Assembly (NCBI RefSeq): GCF_021653995.1
Contig: NZ_JAJJOZ010000007.1
Span: forward strand, 124,001-188,000
Reading direction: 5' to 3'
Length of the DNA: 64,000 nucleotides
Source of the DNA: Allopusillimonas lactea
GTDB taxonomy: Bacteria; Pseudomonadota; Gammaproteobacteria; Burkholderiales; Burkholderiaceae_B
The notes below the pieces were generated by a model. It worked only from the letters and a program-made list of their open reading frames with translations. It did not search any database and was not told where the DNA came from. Below are positions 41,605-50,607 of this stretch, piece after piece (position 1 is the first letter of the stretch; every line of letters begins with the position of its first letter). The position numbers were made by a program, and so were the translations under genes.

Positions 41605-42783
41605 ATGCAAACGCACACGGTCTCGCTTGTAGGCAGCGGGCATACCAAATTCGGCCGGCTTGACGCATTGCGGCTGGAGGATCTCATCGTATCGGCCGCG
41701 CGCGAAGCGCTGGAAGATGCCGCAGTGCCGGCCAGCGAGGTCGATGCGGTATTCCTGGGCCATTTCAATTCGGGCATGGTCAGTGATGGCTTCGCGTCGT
41801 CGCTGATTCACCAGGCTTCGCCCGATCTGCGCTTCACGCCGGCAACGCGCTGCGAGAATGCGTGTGCGTCGGGTGCCGCGGCCATTGCCGCCGGTGTGGC
41901 GGCGATACAGGCGGGGCAGGCCGAGGTTGTGCTGGTTGTGGGTGCAGAGAAGATGACGCACAACAGCACTGCCGATGTCACGCGCGCGCTGGCCGGTGCG
42001 GGCTACCAGAACGACGCGAAGGAAGCCGCGCTCAGCTTTCCGCAGGTGTTCGGCCTTGCAGCGCAGACATACACCCGCCGCTATCAGGATCCGCTGGCTG
42101 CCATGGCAGCCATCGCAGCCAAGAATCACGCCAATGCCATGCGCAACCCATTGGCGCAAATGCACAGAGAGCTTGATGTAGAGGCATGCAACACAGTGTC
42201 GGATCGCAACCCGCTGATTGCGCCGCCGCTGCGGCTTACCGATTGCTCGCTGGTTTCCGATGGCGCGGCCGCAGTGGTGCTGGTCAGCGCCCAGCGCGCT
42301 CATGAATTCCCGCGCGAGGTGGCCTTGCGCAGCATGGTGCATGTCAGCGATCTGCTGCCGATGTCGTCGCGCGATTTTCTGGCGTTCGAAGGCCCGCGCA
42401 AGGCGATCGGCGATGCGCTGAATCTTGCCGGCATCCAACTTGGCGACTTGAATTTCGCGGAAGTGCACGATTGTTTCACGATAGCTGAGCTGCTGATCTA
42501 TGAAGCGATGGGGCTGGCGCCCGCGGGCCAGGGGCACCGGGCGCTGGATGAGGGGACGGTGTTTCGCGGCGGGTCGCTTCCCGTGAATTTATCTGGCGGC
42601 CTCAAGGCCAAGGGCCACCCAGTGGGCGCCACCGGCGTGTCCATGCACGCCATCGCATTCCGGCAACTGACGGGGCAGGCCGGAGACATGCAGATTGACA
42701 GCCCCTCGTTGGGCCTGGTGTTCAATATGGGCGGTGCGGCGGTCGCCAACTATGCGTCGGTGCTCGAGGCAAAGCGGGTGTGA
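41605..42783 (+). CDS. Thiolase (acetyl-CoA acetyltransferase family)
   Basis: A 392-residue thiolase with a complete active site: nucleophilic Cys in CENACASGAAA (about residue 90), HDCFTIAE in the middle, and GGLKAKGHPVGATG near the end. It resembles the SCP2/thiolase group active on acyl-CoAs other than acetoacetyl-CoA. GGAGG stands before the ATG. It is first gene of an operon with a CoA ligase, TRAP transporter and SDR, suggesting import, activation, oxidation and thiolytic cleavage of one carboxylic acid. Unlike the protein at 26313, it keeps the cysteine and has no DUF35 partner. Confidence 0.9.
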   Translation: MQTHTVSLVGSGHTKFGRLDALRLEDLIVSAAREALEDAAVPASEVDAVFLGHFNSGMVSDGFASSLIHQASPDLRFTPATRCENACASGAAAIAAGVAAIQAGQAEVVLVVGAEKMTHNSTADVTRALAGAGYQNDAKEAALSFPQVFGLAAQTYTRRYQDPLAAMAAIAAKNHANAMRNPLAQMHRELDVEACNTVSDRNPLIAPPLRLTDCSLVSDGAAAVVLVSAQRAHEFPREVALRSMVHVSDLLPMSSRDFLAFEGPRKAIGDALNLAGIQLGDLNFAEVHDCFTIAELLIYEAMGLAPAGQGHRALDEGTVFRGGSLPVNLSGGLKAKGHPVGATGVSMHAIAFRQLTGQAGDMQIDSPSLGLVFNMGGAAVANYASVLEAKRV

Positions 42784-42786
42784 CGC

Positions 42787-44325
42787 ATGAACATCGCCAA
42801 TTGGCTTTATCAGCGGGCGCGGCAAACACCAGAAGCCCCCGCGCTGTTCGCGGGTGCCGAATGCCGCGCCGATTACCGCGCGTTCGCCGCGCATGCGGCC
42901 GCACTGTCTGCAGTGCTGTCGGGCGATTACGGCATTCGCGCCGGCGACCGCATTGCACTGTATATGCCCAACCGCATCGAATATCTGGTGATGCTGTATG
43001 CGGCATGGTGGATAGGTGCGGTGGTGGTGCCAATCAATTACAAGCTGCATCTCAAAGAAGCTGCATGGATCGCAGCCAATGCCGAGGCCGGTGTGCTGGT
43101 CACGGATACCGGCGAGCAGTTCGAGGCGGCCGCGCTGCCTGCGGGCTGCCGGGAGCTGGGTGTCGATGCCGCTGTGTACGCGCAGGCCGTGGCGAACGCG
43201 GATGAGGACAGCTTCCCCGCGCCGTGCGTCGCAGCGCCGGAAGCGTTGGCCTGGCTGTTCTACACCTCGGGCACTACGGGTCGCCCCAAGGGTGTGATGC
43301 TCAGTCACGGCAATCTTATGGCGATGGCACTCTGCTATCCCTACGATGTGGATAGCGTGTCGGCCAGCGACGCCTGGCTGTATGCGGCACCGATGTCGCA
43401 TGGGGCGGGCCTGTACAACTTCATGTCGGTGCGGGCAGGAGGGCGCCATGTGGTGCCAGTGTCTCGCGGTTTCGACGGTGCCGAGATCTTCGCACTGGCG
43501 CGCGAACTGGGCGGTATCTGCATGTTTGCTGCGCCAACTATGGTCAAGCGTATGGTCCGGGAGGCGCCTGACTGCGTGGAGGGGTTGCGCACGATTGTGT
43601 GTGGGGGCGCGCCCATGTATGCCGCCGATATGATTGAGGCGCTCGATGTGCTGGGCCCCGTTGTGGCGCAGATATATGGCCAGGGTGAAAGCCCCATGAC
43701 GATCACAGCCATGCGAAGGGAGACGATCGCCGATCGCGGTCAGCCGCGCTGGGAAGCGCGCATCGCATCCGTGGGCACCGCGCAGTCCTGCATGGAAGTG
43801 CGGGTGGTGGATGACGCATACAACGATGTGCCGCCGGGAGAATGTGGTGAAGTGTTGGCGCGCGGCCCGGCGGTCATGAGCGGATATTGGCGCAACGAGG
43901 AGGCTACCCGGCAGACGCTGGTGGACGGCTGGCTGCGCACGGGCGATATCGGCTTTCTGAGCGCGGACGGGTTTCTGACGCTTACTGATCGCTCGAAAGA
44001 TGTGATTATTTCTGGCGGCACCAATATCTATCCGCGCGAAGTTGAGGAGGTGATTGCCCGCCATCCTGATGTATTCGAGGTGGCGGTGGTCGGCGCACCG
44101 CATCCAGAATGGGGCGAAGAGGTCGTGGCCTTTGTGGTGCTGCGCGCGGGCGCCGCGCATGTTGACGCGACGGTGCTCGAGGCCTGGTGCCGCGCCGAGA
44201 TGGCCTCGTTCAAAAAGCCGCGGCGCTATGTGTTCCGCGTCGAGCTGCCCAAGAACAGCTACGGCAAGATCCTGAAGACAGAACTGCGGAGCCTTGCCAG
44301 GCAGCCGGGAGGCATCCCGGATTAG
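42787..44325 (+). CDS. Acyl-CoA synthetase (AMP-binding)
   Basis: A 512-residue ANL ligase. The P-loop YTSGTTGRPKGVMLSH is near residues 159-174, the YGQGE motif near 298 (where YGxTE is usual), then RTGDIG and DRSKDVIISGG, and the C-terminal catalytic lysine is in NSYGKILKTEL. It activates an acid imported by the TRAP system in the same operon; chain length and structure of the acid are not readable. It begins three bases after the thiolase stop. Confidence 0.9.
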   Translation: MNIANWLYQRARQTPEAPALFAGAECRADYRAFAAHAAALSAVLSGDYGIRAGDRIALYMPNRIEYLVMLYAAWWIGAVVVPINYKLHLKEAAWIAANAEAGVLVTDTGEQFEAAALPAGCRELGVDAAVYAQAVANADEDSFPAPCVAAPEALAWLFYTSGTTGRPKGVMLSHGNLMAMALCYPYDVDSVSASDAWLYAAPMSHGAGLYNFMSVRAGGRHVVPVSRGFDGAEIFALARELGGICMFAAPTMVKRMVREAPDCVEGLRTIVCGGAPMYAADMIEALDVLGPVVAQIYGQGESPMTITAMRRETIADRGQPRWEARIASVGTAQSCMEVRVVDDAYNDVPPGECGEVLARGPAVMSGYWRNEEATRQTLVDGWLRTGDIGFLSADGFLTLTDRSKDVIISGGTNIYPREVEEVIARHPDVFEVAVVGAPHPEWGEEVVAFVVLRAGAAHVDATVLEAWCRAEMASFKKPRRYVFRVELPKNSYGKILKTELRSLARQPGGIPD

Positions 44326-44380
44326 ACCGGCCCGTGGGGCCATATATAGCGCATCACCGCGCACATAATGAGGAGGAGTC

Positions 44381-45472
44381 ATGAAACGTCGTGAGTTCAT
44401 CAGGGCTACTGGCTTGTTGGCCGGGGCCGGCGCATTGGGCGGCTTGTCGCTGCCGCTTTCCGCGAAAGAAAAGATCTCGTTCAAGTTCGACAGTTATGTA
44501 TCGGAGACCGCAGGTCCATCGTGGCTGGATCGGTGGTTCCTGAGCGAGCTGGAGAAACGCTCGGGCGGTATAGTCAAAGTGCGGCGCTATTGGTCTGCAT
44601 CCCTGAATAAAGTGGGTGAGCATCTGCCTGCTGTACGCGACAAGACATCGGAGATGAGTCTGATCTCACCGGGGTACTATCAGGCCGATCTGCCCGTCAC
44701 GCGCGGGCTGGAGTGGTACTTCCGCATGAACCGCGCCGATGCACTGCTGCAGGTATGCCGGGATGTGTACGGGCAGTTCGAGCCGCTGCGCGATGAGTGG
44801 GAGAAACGCCACCGCGCCAAGGTAATGTACTGGACCAACTGGAACTACGCGCCGCTGATCACGCGCACGCCCATCAAGTCGCTGGAAGACATCAAGGGCA
44901 AACGTATCCGCGGCTATGGCGTGGCCACGGATGTGATTGAGAGGCTTGGCGGAACGGCGGTGCCGATGGCCGCACCCGAGGTCTACACGGCGCTTGAACG
45001 CGGTGTGCTGGACGGTGTGTATGGTTTCGACTTCATCACAGCAGTTGCCTACAAGCTGCATGAGATTGCCCCGCACTTTACCGATATCGGTGATGGCCCC
45101 CATGCACCGGCGGCGACGGTTATCAATATCGACACCTGGCAATCGTTTCCCGCCGGGATCCAGGCGGCATGCAATGAAATTGTCGATGAAATATATGGCG
45201 GCCAGTACTCCAGCATCATGAACAAGGTGTTGCACGATTATGTGCAGAAGGCGCGCAAGGAAGGCGTCAAGTTCCATGTGCTGGATGACGCGCAGAAGAA
45301 GACCGCCAAGGCGTTAATTCAGCCAGCTCAGGTGAATAAGTGGTCGGAGACCGTGGCCAAGCCAGCGGGGATTGATGCCGCACGCATGCAAGCCCTGATC
45401 GATCAGGCGATTGCCAAGCATGACCCCAAGGGCACCTTGCTACGGCCTTCGGAGATCGCGGCACAGGCGTAA
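44381..45472 (+). CDS. TRAP transporter substrate-binding protein (DctP type)
   Basis: A 363-residue periplasmic TRAP binding protein. Its N-terminus MKRREFIRATGLLAGAGALG has a twin-arginine-like motif followed by a hydrophobic stretch, so it may be exported folded by Tat. The DctP fold is seen through RTPIKSLEDIKGKRIRGYG and the later ALERGVLDGVYGFDF. It delivers a carboxylate to the DctQ and DctM proteins downstream. GAGGAGG precedes the ATG. A hairpin follows the stop. Confidence 0.9.
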   Translation: MKRREFIRATGLLAGAGALGGLSLPLSAKEKISFKFDSYVSETAGPSWLDRWFLSELEKRSGGIVKVRRYWSASLNKVGEHLPAVRDKTSEMSLISPGYYQADLPVTRGLEWYFRMNRADALLQVCRDVYGQFEPLRDEWEKRHRAKVMYWTNWNYAPLITRTPIKSLEDIKGKRIRGYGVATDVIERLGGTAVPMAAPEVYTALERGVLDGVYGFDFITAVAYKLHEIAPHFTDIGDGPHAPAATVINIDTWQSFPAGIQAACNEIVDEIYGGQYSSIMNKVLHDYVQKARKEGVKFHVLDDAQKKTAKALIQPAQVNKWSETVAKPAGIDAARMQALIDQAIAKHDPKGTLLRPSEIAAQA

Positions 45473-45504
45473 TCCCGGCGGTGTGGGCATCGGGTTTAAC
45501 CGAA

Positions 45505-45540
45505 GCCGAAACCGCAGCGCACAGGCGCGGCGGTTTCGGC
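45505..45540 (+). other. Intercistronic hairpin between DctP and DctQ genes
   Basis: GCCGAAACCGC and GCGGTTTCGGC form a perfect 11-bp stem with a 14-base loop, in the 144-base gap after the binding-protein gene. There is no T run. It may stabilise the upstream mRNA so that binding protein is made in excess over the permeases, a pattern known in binding-protein operons. Confidence 0.6.
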
Positions 45541-45616
45541 CGCGTCGGCGTTCGCAGGCTGTCGGGGCCTTGAAGGCTCGTCGAGCGGGTCATGCGAAAT
45601 TCTGAAGGAGGGCCCT

Positions 45617-46180
45617 ATGCGGCTACTCGAAAATTTCTTCAAAGCGGTATCGGATTTCCTGGGGGCAATCGCCCTGGTTTTTCTGATGTTTCTGATGTTG
45701 GGCACGACAGCGGATGCTGTGTTCAGAAGCATATGGGGGCGCTCGCTTTCAGGCGTCTTTGAGCTCGCAGAACTGAGCATGGTGCTGGTGGTGTTTCTGG
45801 GGTTGGGGTGGACCCGTCTGGACAACGCGCACATACGCGTCACCATGCTGGTGGATCGCGCGTCACCGCGCATGGCGCGGGTGGCCGAGACCCTCTCCTG
45901 GGCATTCGCCGCGCTGCTGCTGCTCTTCCTGGCTGTACCGTCCACGCAAGAGGCTGCCCACTCCTTCTCCATCCGCGAGTTTCGTTGGGGCTATATCGAG
46001 TTTCCGATCTGGTGGGCCAAGATCGTTCTGGCGGTGGGCCTTTGGTTCGGTTTCCTACAGATGGCTTTTCATGCTGTGTATGTCGCGGTGCGGGGCGTCC
46101 CGGGGCGGTCCGTCTCTCACGCCAGCGCTGCGCCATCCTGCGATGACGCGCAGGCCGGTCGTGCGCATGCCAATCCCTGA
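45617..46180 (+). CDS. TRAP transporter small permease (DctQ type)
   Basis: A 187-residue membrane protein with four hydrophobic segments (about 12-38, 50-70, 92-112, 132-155). It has the length and spacing of the TRAP small subunit, and a hydrophilic tail of about 30 residues. It joins the large subunit to form the membrane part of a sodium-driven carboxylate importer. GAAGGAGG precedes the ATG, and the large-subunit gene begins 18 bases later. Confidence 0.87.
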   Translation: MRLLENFFKAVSDFLGAIALVFLMFLMLGTTADAVFRSIWGRSLSGVFELAELSMVLVVFLGLGWTRLDNAHIRVTMLVDRASPRMARVAETLSWAFAALLLLFLAVPSTQEAAHSFSIREFRWGYIEFPIWWAKIVLAVGLWFGFLQMAFHAVYVAVRGVPGRSVSHASAAPSCDDAQAGRAHANP

Positions 46181-46198
46181 CAAAGAACAGGAAATATC

Positions 46199-47518
46199 AT
46201 GGATGATTTCGTCGTGGCGACGACCGTCGCAACCTGCCTGATCTTTTTGTTGATGGCGATTGGTACGCCAGTGTTCGCTGCGCTCGGCCTGGCAGGCGTG
46301 GCTGGCATCGTGATGATCGAGGATCTGGATTTCGTGCTGAATCGCCTCAAGGCGTTTTCCTATCATCAGTCGGCGTCCTATCTTCTGACCGTGATCCCTT
46401 TGTTTATCCTCATGGGGGCGTTTGCACATCATGCGGGCGTGGGGCAGAAGCTGTTCGGTGTGGCGCGCAAGTGGGTGGGGCACCGTCCCGGTGGCCTTGC
46501 CATGGCCAGTATTCTCACCTGTGCCGGTTTCGCCGCAACCTCGGGCTCGAGTGTGGCCACGGCCGCCACAGTGGGCGCCGTAGCGATCCCCGAGATGCGC
46601 AAGGCGGGTTACGATCCGCGCCTCTCGGCGGGCGCCGTAGCGGCGGGCGGCGTGCTGGGCGTTCTTATACCGCCCAGCGTACTGCTTATATTCTATGCGG
46701 CGCTGACTGAAGTCTCCGCCGGAAAAATGCTGGTGGCGGGCGTTTTGCCAGGCATTCTCTCCACGGCTGTGTTCATCGCGGGCATTTGGGTCATTACGCA
46801 CAAAGCAGGCGCCTCCGGCGATCTGCCACAGCCTGAAAGCTGGGGCAGGCGCGTGGGGGCGTTGGGCGATGCGTGGCAGATTCTGGTGTTGTTTGCGGCA
46901 GTGCTGGGCGGCATCTACCTGGGGTTCGTCACGCCAACCGAGGCGGGCGCGGTTGGGGCGTTCATGGCCTTTTTGATGCTGCTTTTTTCGCGCCAGACGC
47001 ACGCCACACTCAAGACACGCCTGTTGGAAAGCTGCCGGTCTTCGATCACCACGACGGTGATGATCTTGCTGACCATGATAGGCGCAGGCATCTTCAGTTA
47101 CTTCCTGAGTTTGGCGCAGATTCCGCAGATGATTGCGAGCTCGGTGGTGGAAGCGGACGTTCCGCCGTTGGCTGTGATTTTCCTGCTGCTGGCAATCTAT
47201 TTTCCGCTGGGCATGTTTCTGGATGCCTTCTCGATGCTGGTCATTACCTTGCCCATCATGTTTCCGACCGTCGTGTCGCTGGGTTATGACCCGATCTGGT
47301 TCGGCATCCTGGCCGTGAAGATGTGCGAGATCGGCTTGATTACCCCGCCGATGGGTCTGAACGTATATGTGATCGCGGGCATCGACCGCGACACCCCCTT
47401 GACGCAGATTTTTCGTGGTGCGTGGTGGTTCGTGGTGATGGAAATCGTGACCACGCTGATACTGTTCTTTTTTCCCATCATCGTCACCTGGCTGCCCGAC
47501 AACATGCTGGGCAAGTAG
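46199..47518 (+). CDS. TRAP transporter large permease (DctM type)
   Basis: A 439-residue membrane protein with about twelve hydrophobic segments and DctM signatures: GSSVATAATVGAVAIPEMRKAGY (written in part), VLGVLIPPSVLLIFYA, and the closing LITPPMGLNVYVI. It is the transport subunit that moves ligand and sodium across the inner membrane. It belongs to the thiolase-ligase operon and pairs with the DctP and DctQ genes just upstream. Confidence 0.92.
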   Translation: MDDFVVATTVATCLIFLLMAIGTPVFAALGLAGVAGIVMIEDLDFVLNRLKAFSYHQSASYLLTVIPLFILMGAFAHHAGVGQKLFGVARKWVGHRPGGLAMASILTCAGFAATSGSSVATAATVGAVAIPEMRKAGYDPRLSAGAVAAGGVLGVLIPPSVLLIFYAALTEVSAGKMLVAGVLPGILSTAVFIAGIWVITHKAGASGDLPQPESWGRRVGALGDAWQILVLFAAVLGGIYLGFVTPTEAGAVGAFMAFLMLLFSRQTHATLKTRLLESCRSSITTTVMILLTMIGAGIFSYFLSLAQIPQMIASSVVEADVPPLAVIFLLLAIYFPLGMFLDAFSMLVITLPIMFPTVVSLGYDPIWFGILAVKMCEIGLITPPMGLNVYVIAGIDRDTPLTQIFRGAWWFVVMEIVTTLILFFFPIIVTWLPDNMLGK

Positions 47519-47593
47519 CGCCCGCGCCGCCGCGGCGCGATGTACGCAGCACGCAGTGTATGCGTGCATTGAAACAAAGATGAGGAGGCTGGT

Positions 47594-48397
47594 ATGGCAG
47601 GGCGTCTGGAAGGTAAAACAGCCGTAGTAATGGGCGCCGGCTCCGCCGGCCCCGGCTGGGGCAATGGCAAAGCCGCCGCCGTATTATTCGCACGCGAGGG
47701 AGCGCACGTTGTATGCGCAGACCGCAACGTGGATGCGGCGGCGGAAACTGCACGTATTATTGTCGGCGAGGGCGGGCATGCGTTCGCGGTGCAGGCGGAT
47801 GTCACGCGGCTGGACGATATTGCCGCAGTGCAGCGGCAGGCGTTTGCTCGTTTCGGCAAGGTCGATATCTTGAACAACAACGTCGGTATTGTGAGCGTTG
47901 GTGGTGTGGTTGAGCTCGATGAAAGCGAGTGGGATCGCGTGTACGCGATCAACCTGAAAAGCTGTTATCTGGCCATGAAACAGTTTATCCCCGCCATGCG
48001 GGAGCAGGGTGGGGGCTCTATCATCAATATTTCATCTATCGCATCGTTGCGCTATACCGGCGTATCGTATGTCACATATTCGACTACAAAAGCGGCAATG
48101 AATCACATGACTCGTATGACAGCCGTCGAGTACGCCAAAGACAAGGTGCGCGTCAACGCGATTCTGCCTGGCCTCATGAAGACGCCTATGGTCGAGAATG
48201 CAGCCAGCCTTGCCGTCGAATACGCGGGGGGCGACGTGGCGAAAATGTGGCGCGAGCGGGATAACCAGGTACCAATGGGGCATATGGGCGATGCCTGGGA
48301 TGTTGCCCATGCAGCCGTGTTCCTGGCCTCCGACGAGTCCAGGTATGTGACAGGCATCGAGTTAGTGGTGGACGGCGGCATTACGCTCAAATACTGA
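47594..48397 (+). CDS. Short-chain dehydrogenase/reductase
   Basis: A 267-residue classical SDR. The nucleotide-binding region is VMGAGSAGPGWGNGKA, with an insertion within the usual TGxxxGIG; then NNNVGI, the catalytic serine in INISSIASLRYTG and the Y-x-x-x-K pair in YSTTKAAMNH. It ends GIELVVDGGITLKY. It probably oxidises or reduces a hydroxy/keto intermediate of the acid handled by this operon. GAGGAGG precedes the ATG, 75 bases after the TRAP large subunit. Confidence 0.9.
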   Translation: MAGRLEGKTAVVMGAGSAGPGWGNGKAAAVLFAREGAHVVCADRNVDAAAETARIIVGEGGHAFAVQADVTRLDDIAAVQRQAFARFGKVDILNNNVGIVSVGGVVELDESEWDRVYAINLKSCYLAMKQFIPAMREQGGGSIINISSIASLRYTGVSYVTYSTTKAAMNHMTRMTAVEYAKDKVRVNAILPGLMKTPMVENAASLAVEYAGGDVAKMWRERDNQVPMGHMGDAWDVAHAAVFLASDESRYVTGIELVVDGGITLKY

Positions 48398-48470
48398 CAT
48401 CGCATCATCGTCGATACCGCTTTCATGCGCTCGGGCGCCGCGGGTCTCGCAACGTCCTGCATTGATGCTG

Positions 48471-49718
48471 TTATGCCGTGCCAGCCGTCCCAGCGGCTCG
48501 CAGCGCCTGATGCAGGTCGGTTTTCAGGTCGTCGATATGCTCGATGCCCACCGACATGCGTACGAAGTTGGGTTCTATGCCCGCGGTTCGCATCTGCGCC
48601 TCGGTCATGGTGCTGGCCCACATGGCTGCCGTATGTACAGCCAAGGTTTCGACGCCGCCCAAGCTTACCGCGTGGGTGGCCAGGCGCAGCGCCGACACGA
48701 AGCGTTGTGTGGCGCAATACCCGCCTTTCAGCGCGAAAGCAATCACCGCGCCATAGCCCTTCATCTGCCGTGTAGCCAGTTCGTGCTGGGGGTGGCTCTG
48801 CAGGCCGGGGTAGTACACGTGCTCAATCTGTGGTTGCTGTTCAAGCCATTGGGCGACTCCCAGCGCATTGGCGTTGATCCGCTCCATGCGCAGCGGCAGC
48901 GTGCGCAGGCCGCGCAATAGCAGCCAGCTATCCATGGGCGATAGTACAGCGCCCAGCGTGATGTGCATGGCCCAGATTCTTTCGGCCAGCTCGTCGCTGC
49001 AACACACTGCGCCGGCGGTGATATCGTGATGGCCGCCAAAATACTTGGTGGCGCTATGCACGACGATGTCGATGCCCAGATCGTGCGGCCGTTGATTCAA
49101 TGGCGTGGCGAAGGTGTTGTCAGCCACCGTCAGGATGCCGCGCGGGCGCGCGAGCGCGGCAACGGCCTCCAGGTCTGTGAGCGACAAAGTGGGGTTGACC
49201 GGCGTCTCCACCATAATGAGACGCGTATTGGGGCGAATCGCGGCGGCCAGTGCCGCTGTATCCGTCTGGTCGACCAGTGTCGATTCGACGCCGAAGCGGG
49301 GCAGCACTTCCTCGAACAACTTGGCAGTGCTCATGTAGTGCTTGCGCTGTGCAATCACATGATCGCCCTTGCCAACCAGTGCCAGCACAGTGGTGCTGAC
49401 CGCGCCCATGCCTGACGCCATCAGCAATGCTGTTTCGGTACCCTCCAGGCTGGCCAGAATGGTCTCGACATGTTTGTAGCCGGGGTTGCCGTAGCGCGAA
49501 TAGAACGCCGGATGGCGGGGCGTGGTTGTCATGTCGGCGAACTCCTCGGGCGAGTCCGCGCGGTACGTGGCGCTGTAATAGATGGGCGGTACGACAGCAG
49601 AGCTGCCCGACAGGCCGGCATCGGCGTGCAACACGGCGGTTCCATCGTGCCAGGCGGGCCCCTCGCAGCCGAGGGATTGAGGATTGTCGGAGGGAAGGGG
49701 CGCGTCGGCGGATGTCAT
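48471..49718 (-). CDS. Cys/Met-metabolism PLP-dependent enzyme (cystathionine gamma-synthase/lyase family)
   Basis: A 415-residue fold-type I PLP enzyme. The PLP lysine is in HSATKYFGGHHD, the aspartate in VADNTFATPL, and the substrate-binding YSRYGNPG lies near residue 75, as in MetB, MetC and methionine gamma-lyase. The exact reaction (synthesis or lyase) cannot be settled from motifs. I start it at MTSADAPL because GGAG precedes that ATG by eight bases. It is divergent from the malonate operon with 181 bases between starts; a functional link is not evident. Confidence 0.88.
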   Translation of the reverse strand: MTSADAPLPSDNPQSLGCEGPAWHDGTAVLHADAGLSGSSAVVPPIYYSATYRADSPEEFADMTTTPRHPAFYSRYGNPGYKHVETILASLEGTETALLMASGMGAVSTTVLALVGKGDHVIAQRKHYMSTAKLFEEVLPRFGVESTLVDQTDTAALAAAIRPNTRLIMVETPVNPTLSLTDLEAVAALARPRGILTVADNTFATPLNQRPHDLGIDIVVHSATKYFGGHHDITAGAVCCSDELAERIWAMHITLGAVLSPMDSWLLLRGLRTLPLRMERINANALGVAQWLEQQPQIEHVYYPGLQSHPQHELATRQMKGYGAVIAFALKGGYCATQRFVSALRLATHAVSLGGVETLAVHTAAMWASTMTEAQMRTAGIEPNFVRMSVGIEHIDDLKTDLHQALRAAGTAGTA

Positions 49719-49818
49719 GCAAGGGCTCCAGAGTGCGTGAAGAATGACGGGCCAGGCAGGCAATGCGGGGCGGGAAAAGCGGGTGGGAAAACCCTGGTGC
49801 CTCACGCTGGTTGTCTCC

Positions 49819-49833
49819 ATAATTATGAATTAT
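49819..49833. promoter_or_regulatory. Candidate GntR-type operator of the malonate operon
   Basis: ATAATT-ATG-AATTAT is a perfect palindrome with 6-base arms, in the gap between the divergent PLP and GntR genes, 66 bases before the GntR start. GntR/FCD regulators bind short AT-rich palindromes of this kind. Binding is inferred. Confidence 0.5.
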
Positions 49834-49899
49834 TATCGACCTATGCATTGGTGACGGCAAATAGCCGCACCTTGCAATTCCGGTCTGATGGAGGCGGCG

Positions 49900-50604
49900 A
49901 TGGCTTCTCGCATCATCCAGCAAGTGCTCTACCAAGAGGTCGCAGATCGCCTGCGGGCAATGATCCAGGCCGGCGAATTGCAGGCCGGCGAATGGATAGA
50001 TGAGGTGCGCCTCACTGCGTCGCTAGGCATCTCTCGTACGCCGCTGCGCGAAGCGCTCAAAGTACTGGTGGCCGAGGGTCTGTTGCGGTTGGAGCCGCGC
50101 CGAGGCTGTTTCGTCAACCAGTTGTCCGCCCGTGACCTGGATCATATTTTTCCGCTGATGGCGATGCTGGAAGGGCGCTGCGCCTTCGAGGCCGCGCGCA
50201 CGCTCACCGACGATGATCTGGCCCGCCTAGAACCGCTGCATCAGCGGCTGTGCGAGATGGCGGCGGCGGGAGACATTGACCAGTACTACGCCGCCAATGC
50301 GGTGATCCATGAGGCTGTGCAGGCCCTGGCTGACAATCCCTGGCTATCGGACCTGATCGACAATCTGCGCAAGGTGCTGAGTCTGTCGCGTCACAAAAGC
50401 CTGGCTTGGCCGGGCCGCATCAATGAGTCCTGCGCAGAGCATATGGCGATATTCGCCGCGCTCAAGGCGCGCGACCCGGAAGGAGCCGAAGCGCTGACGC
50501 GCAAACATCTTATGCGCCAGCTCGATGTGCTGCACTGCCTTGCCCGACGGGATGGTGAGCGGGCTGCGGATGGGGCGTTGGCGCCCCTGGAAACCGGAGG
50601 ATGA
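49900..50604 (+). CDS. matR: GntR-family (FCD) regulator of malonate utilisation, MatR-like
   Basis: A 234-residue FCD-type GntR regulator. The winged helix covers about 1-70 (VRLTASLGISRTPLREALKV), and the all-helical FCD effector domain about 80-215, with a likely metal site from D/H residues such as the histidines of VIHEAV and CAEHM. GGAGG five bases before this ATG favours it over an ATG four codons earlier. It lies three bases upstream of the malonyl-CoA decarboxylase gene, so it is co-transcribed with the genes it probably represses; malonate or malonyl-CoA is the likely effector. The name follows the Rhizobium mat system. Confidence 0.82.
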   Translation: MASRIIQQVLYQEVADRLRAMIQAGELQAGEWIDEVRLTASLGISRTPLREALKVLVAEGLLRLEPRRGCFVNQLSARDLDHIFPLMAMLEGRCAFEAARTLTDDDLARLEPLHQRLCEMAAAGDIDQYYAANAVIHEAVQALADNPWLSDLIDNLRKVLSLSRHKSLAWPGRINESCAEHMAIFAALKARDPEGAEALTRKHLMRQLDVLHCLARRDGERAADGALAPLETGG

Positions 50605-50607
50605 GCC

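Noticed and set aside
42589..44484. 631-codon - strand frame
   Set aside because: Antisense to the thiolase and CoA-ligase genes; composition is Arg/His rich without motifs.
46055..47569. 504-codon - strand frame
   Set aside because: Antisense to the TRAP large permease; no hydrophobic or catalytic pattern.
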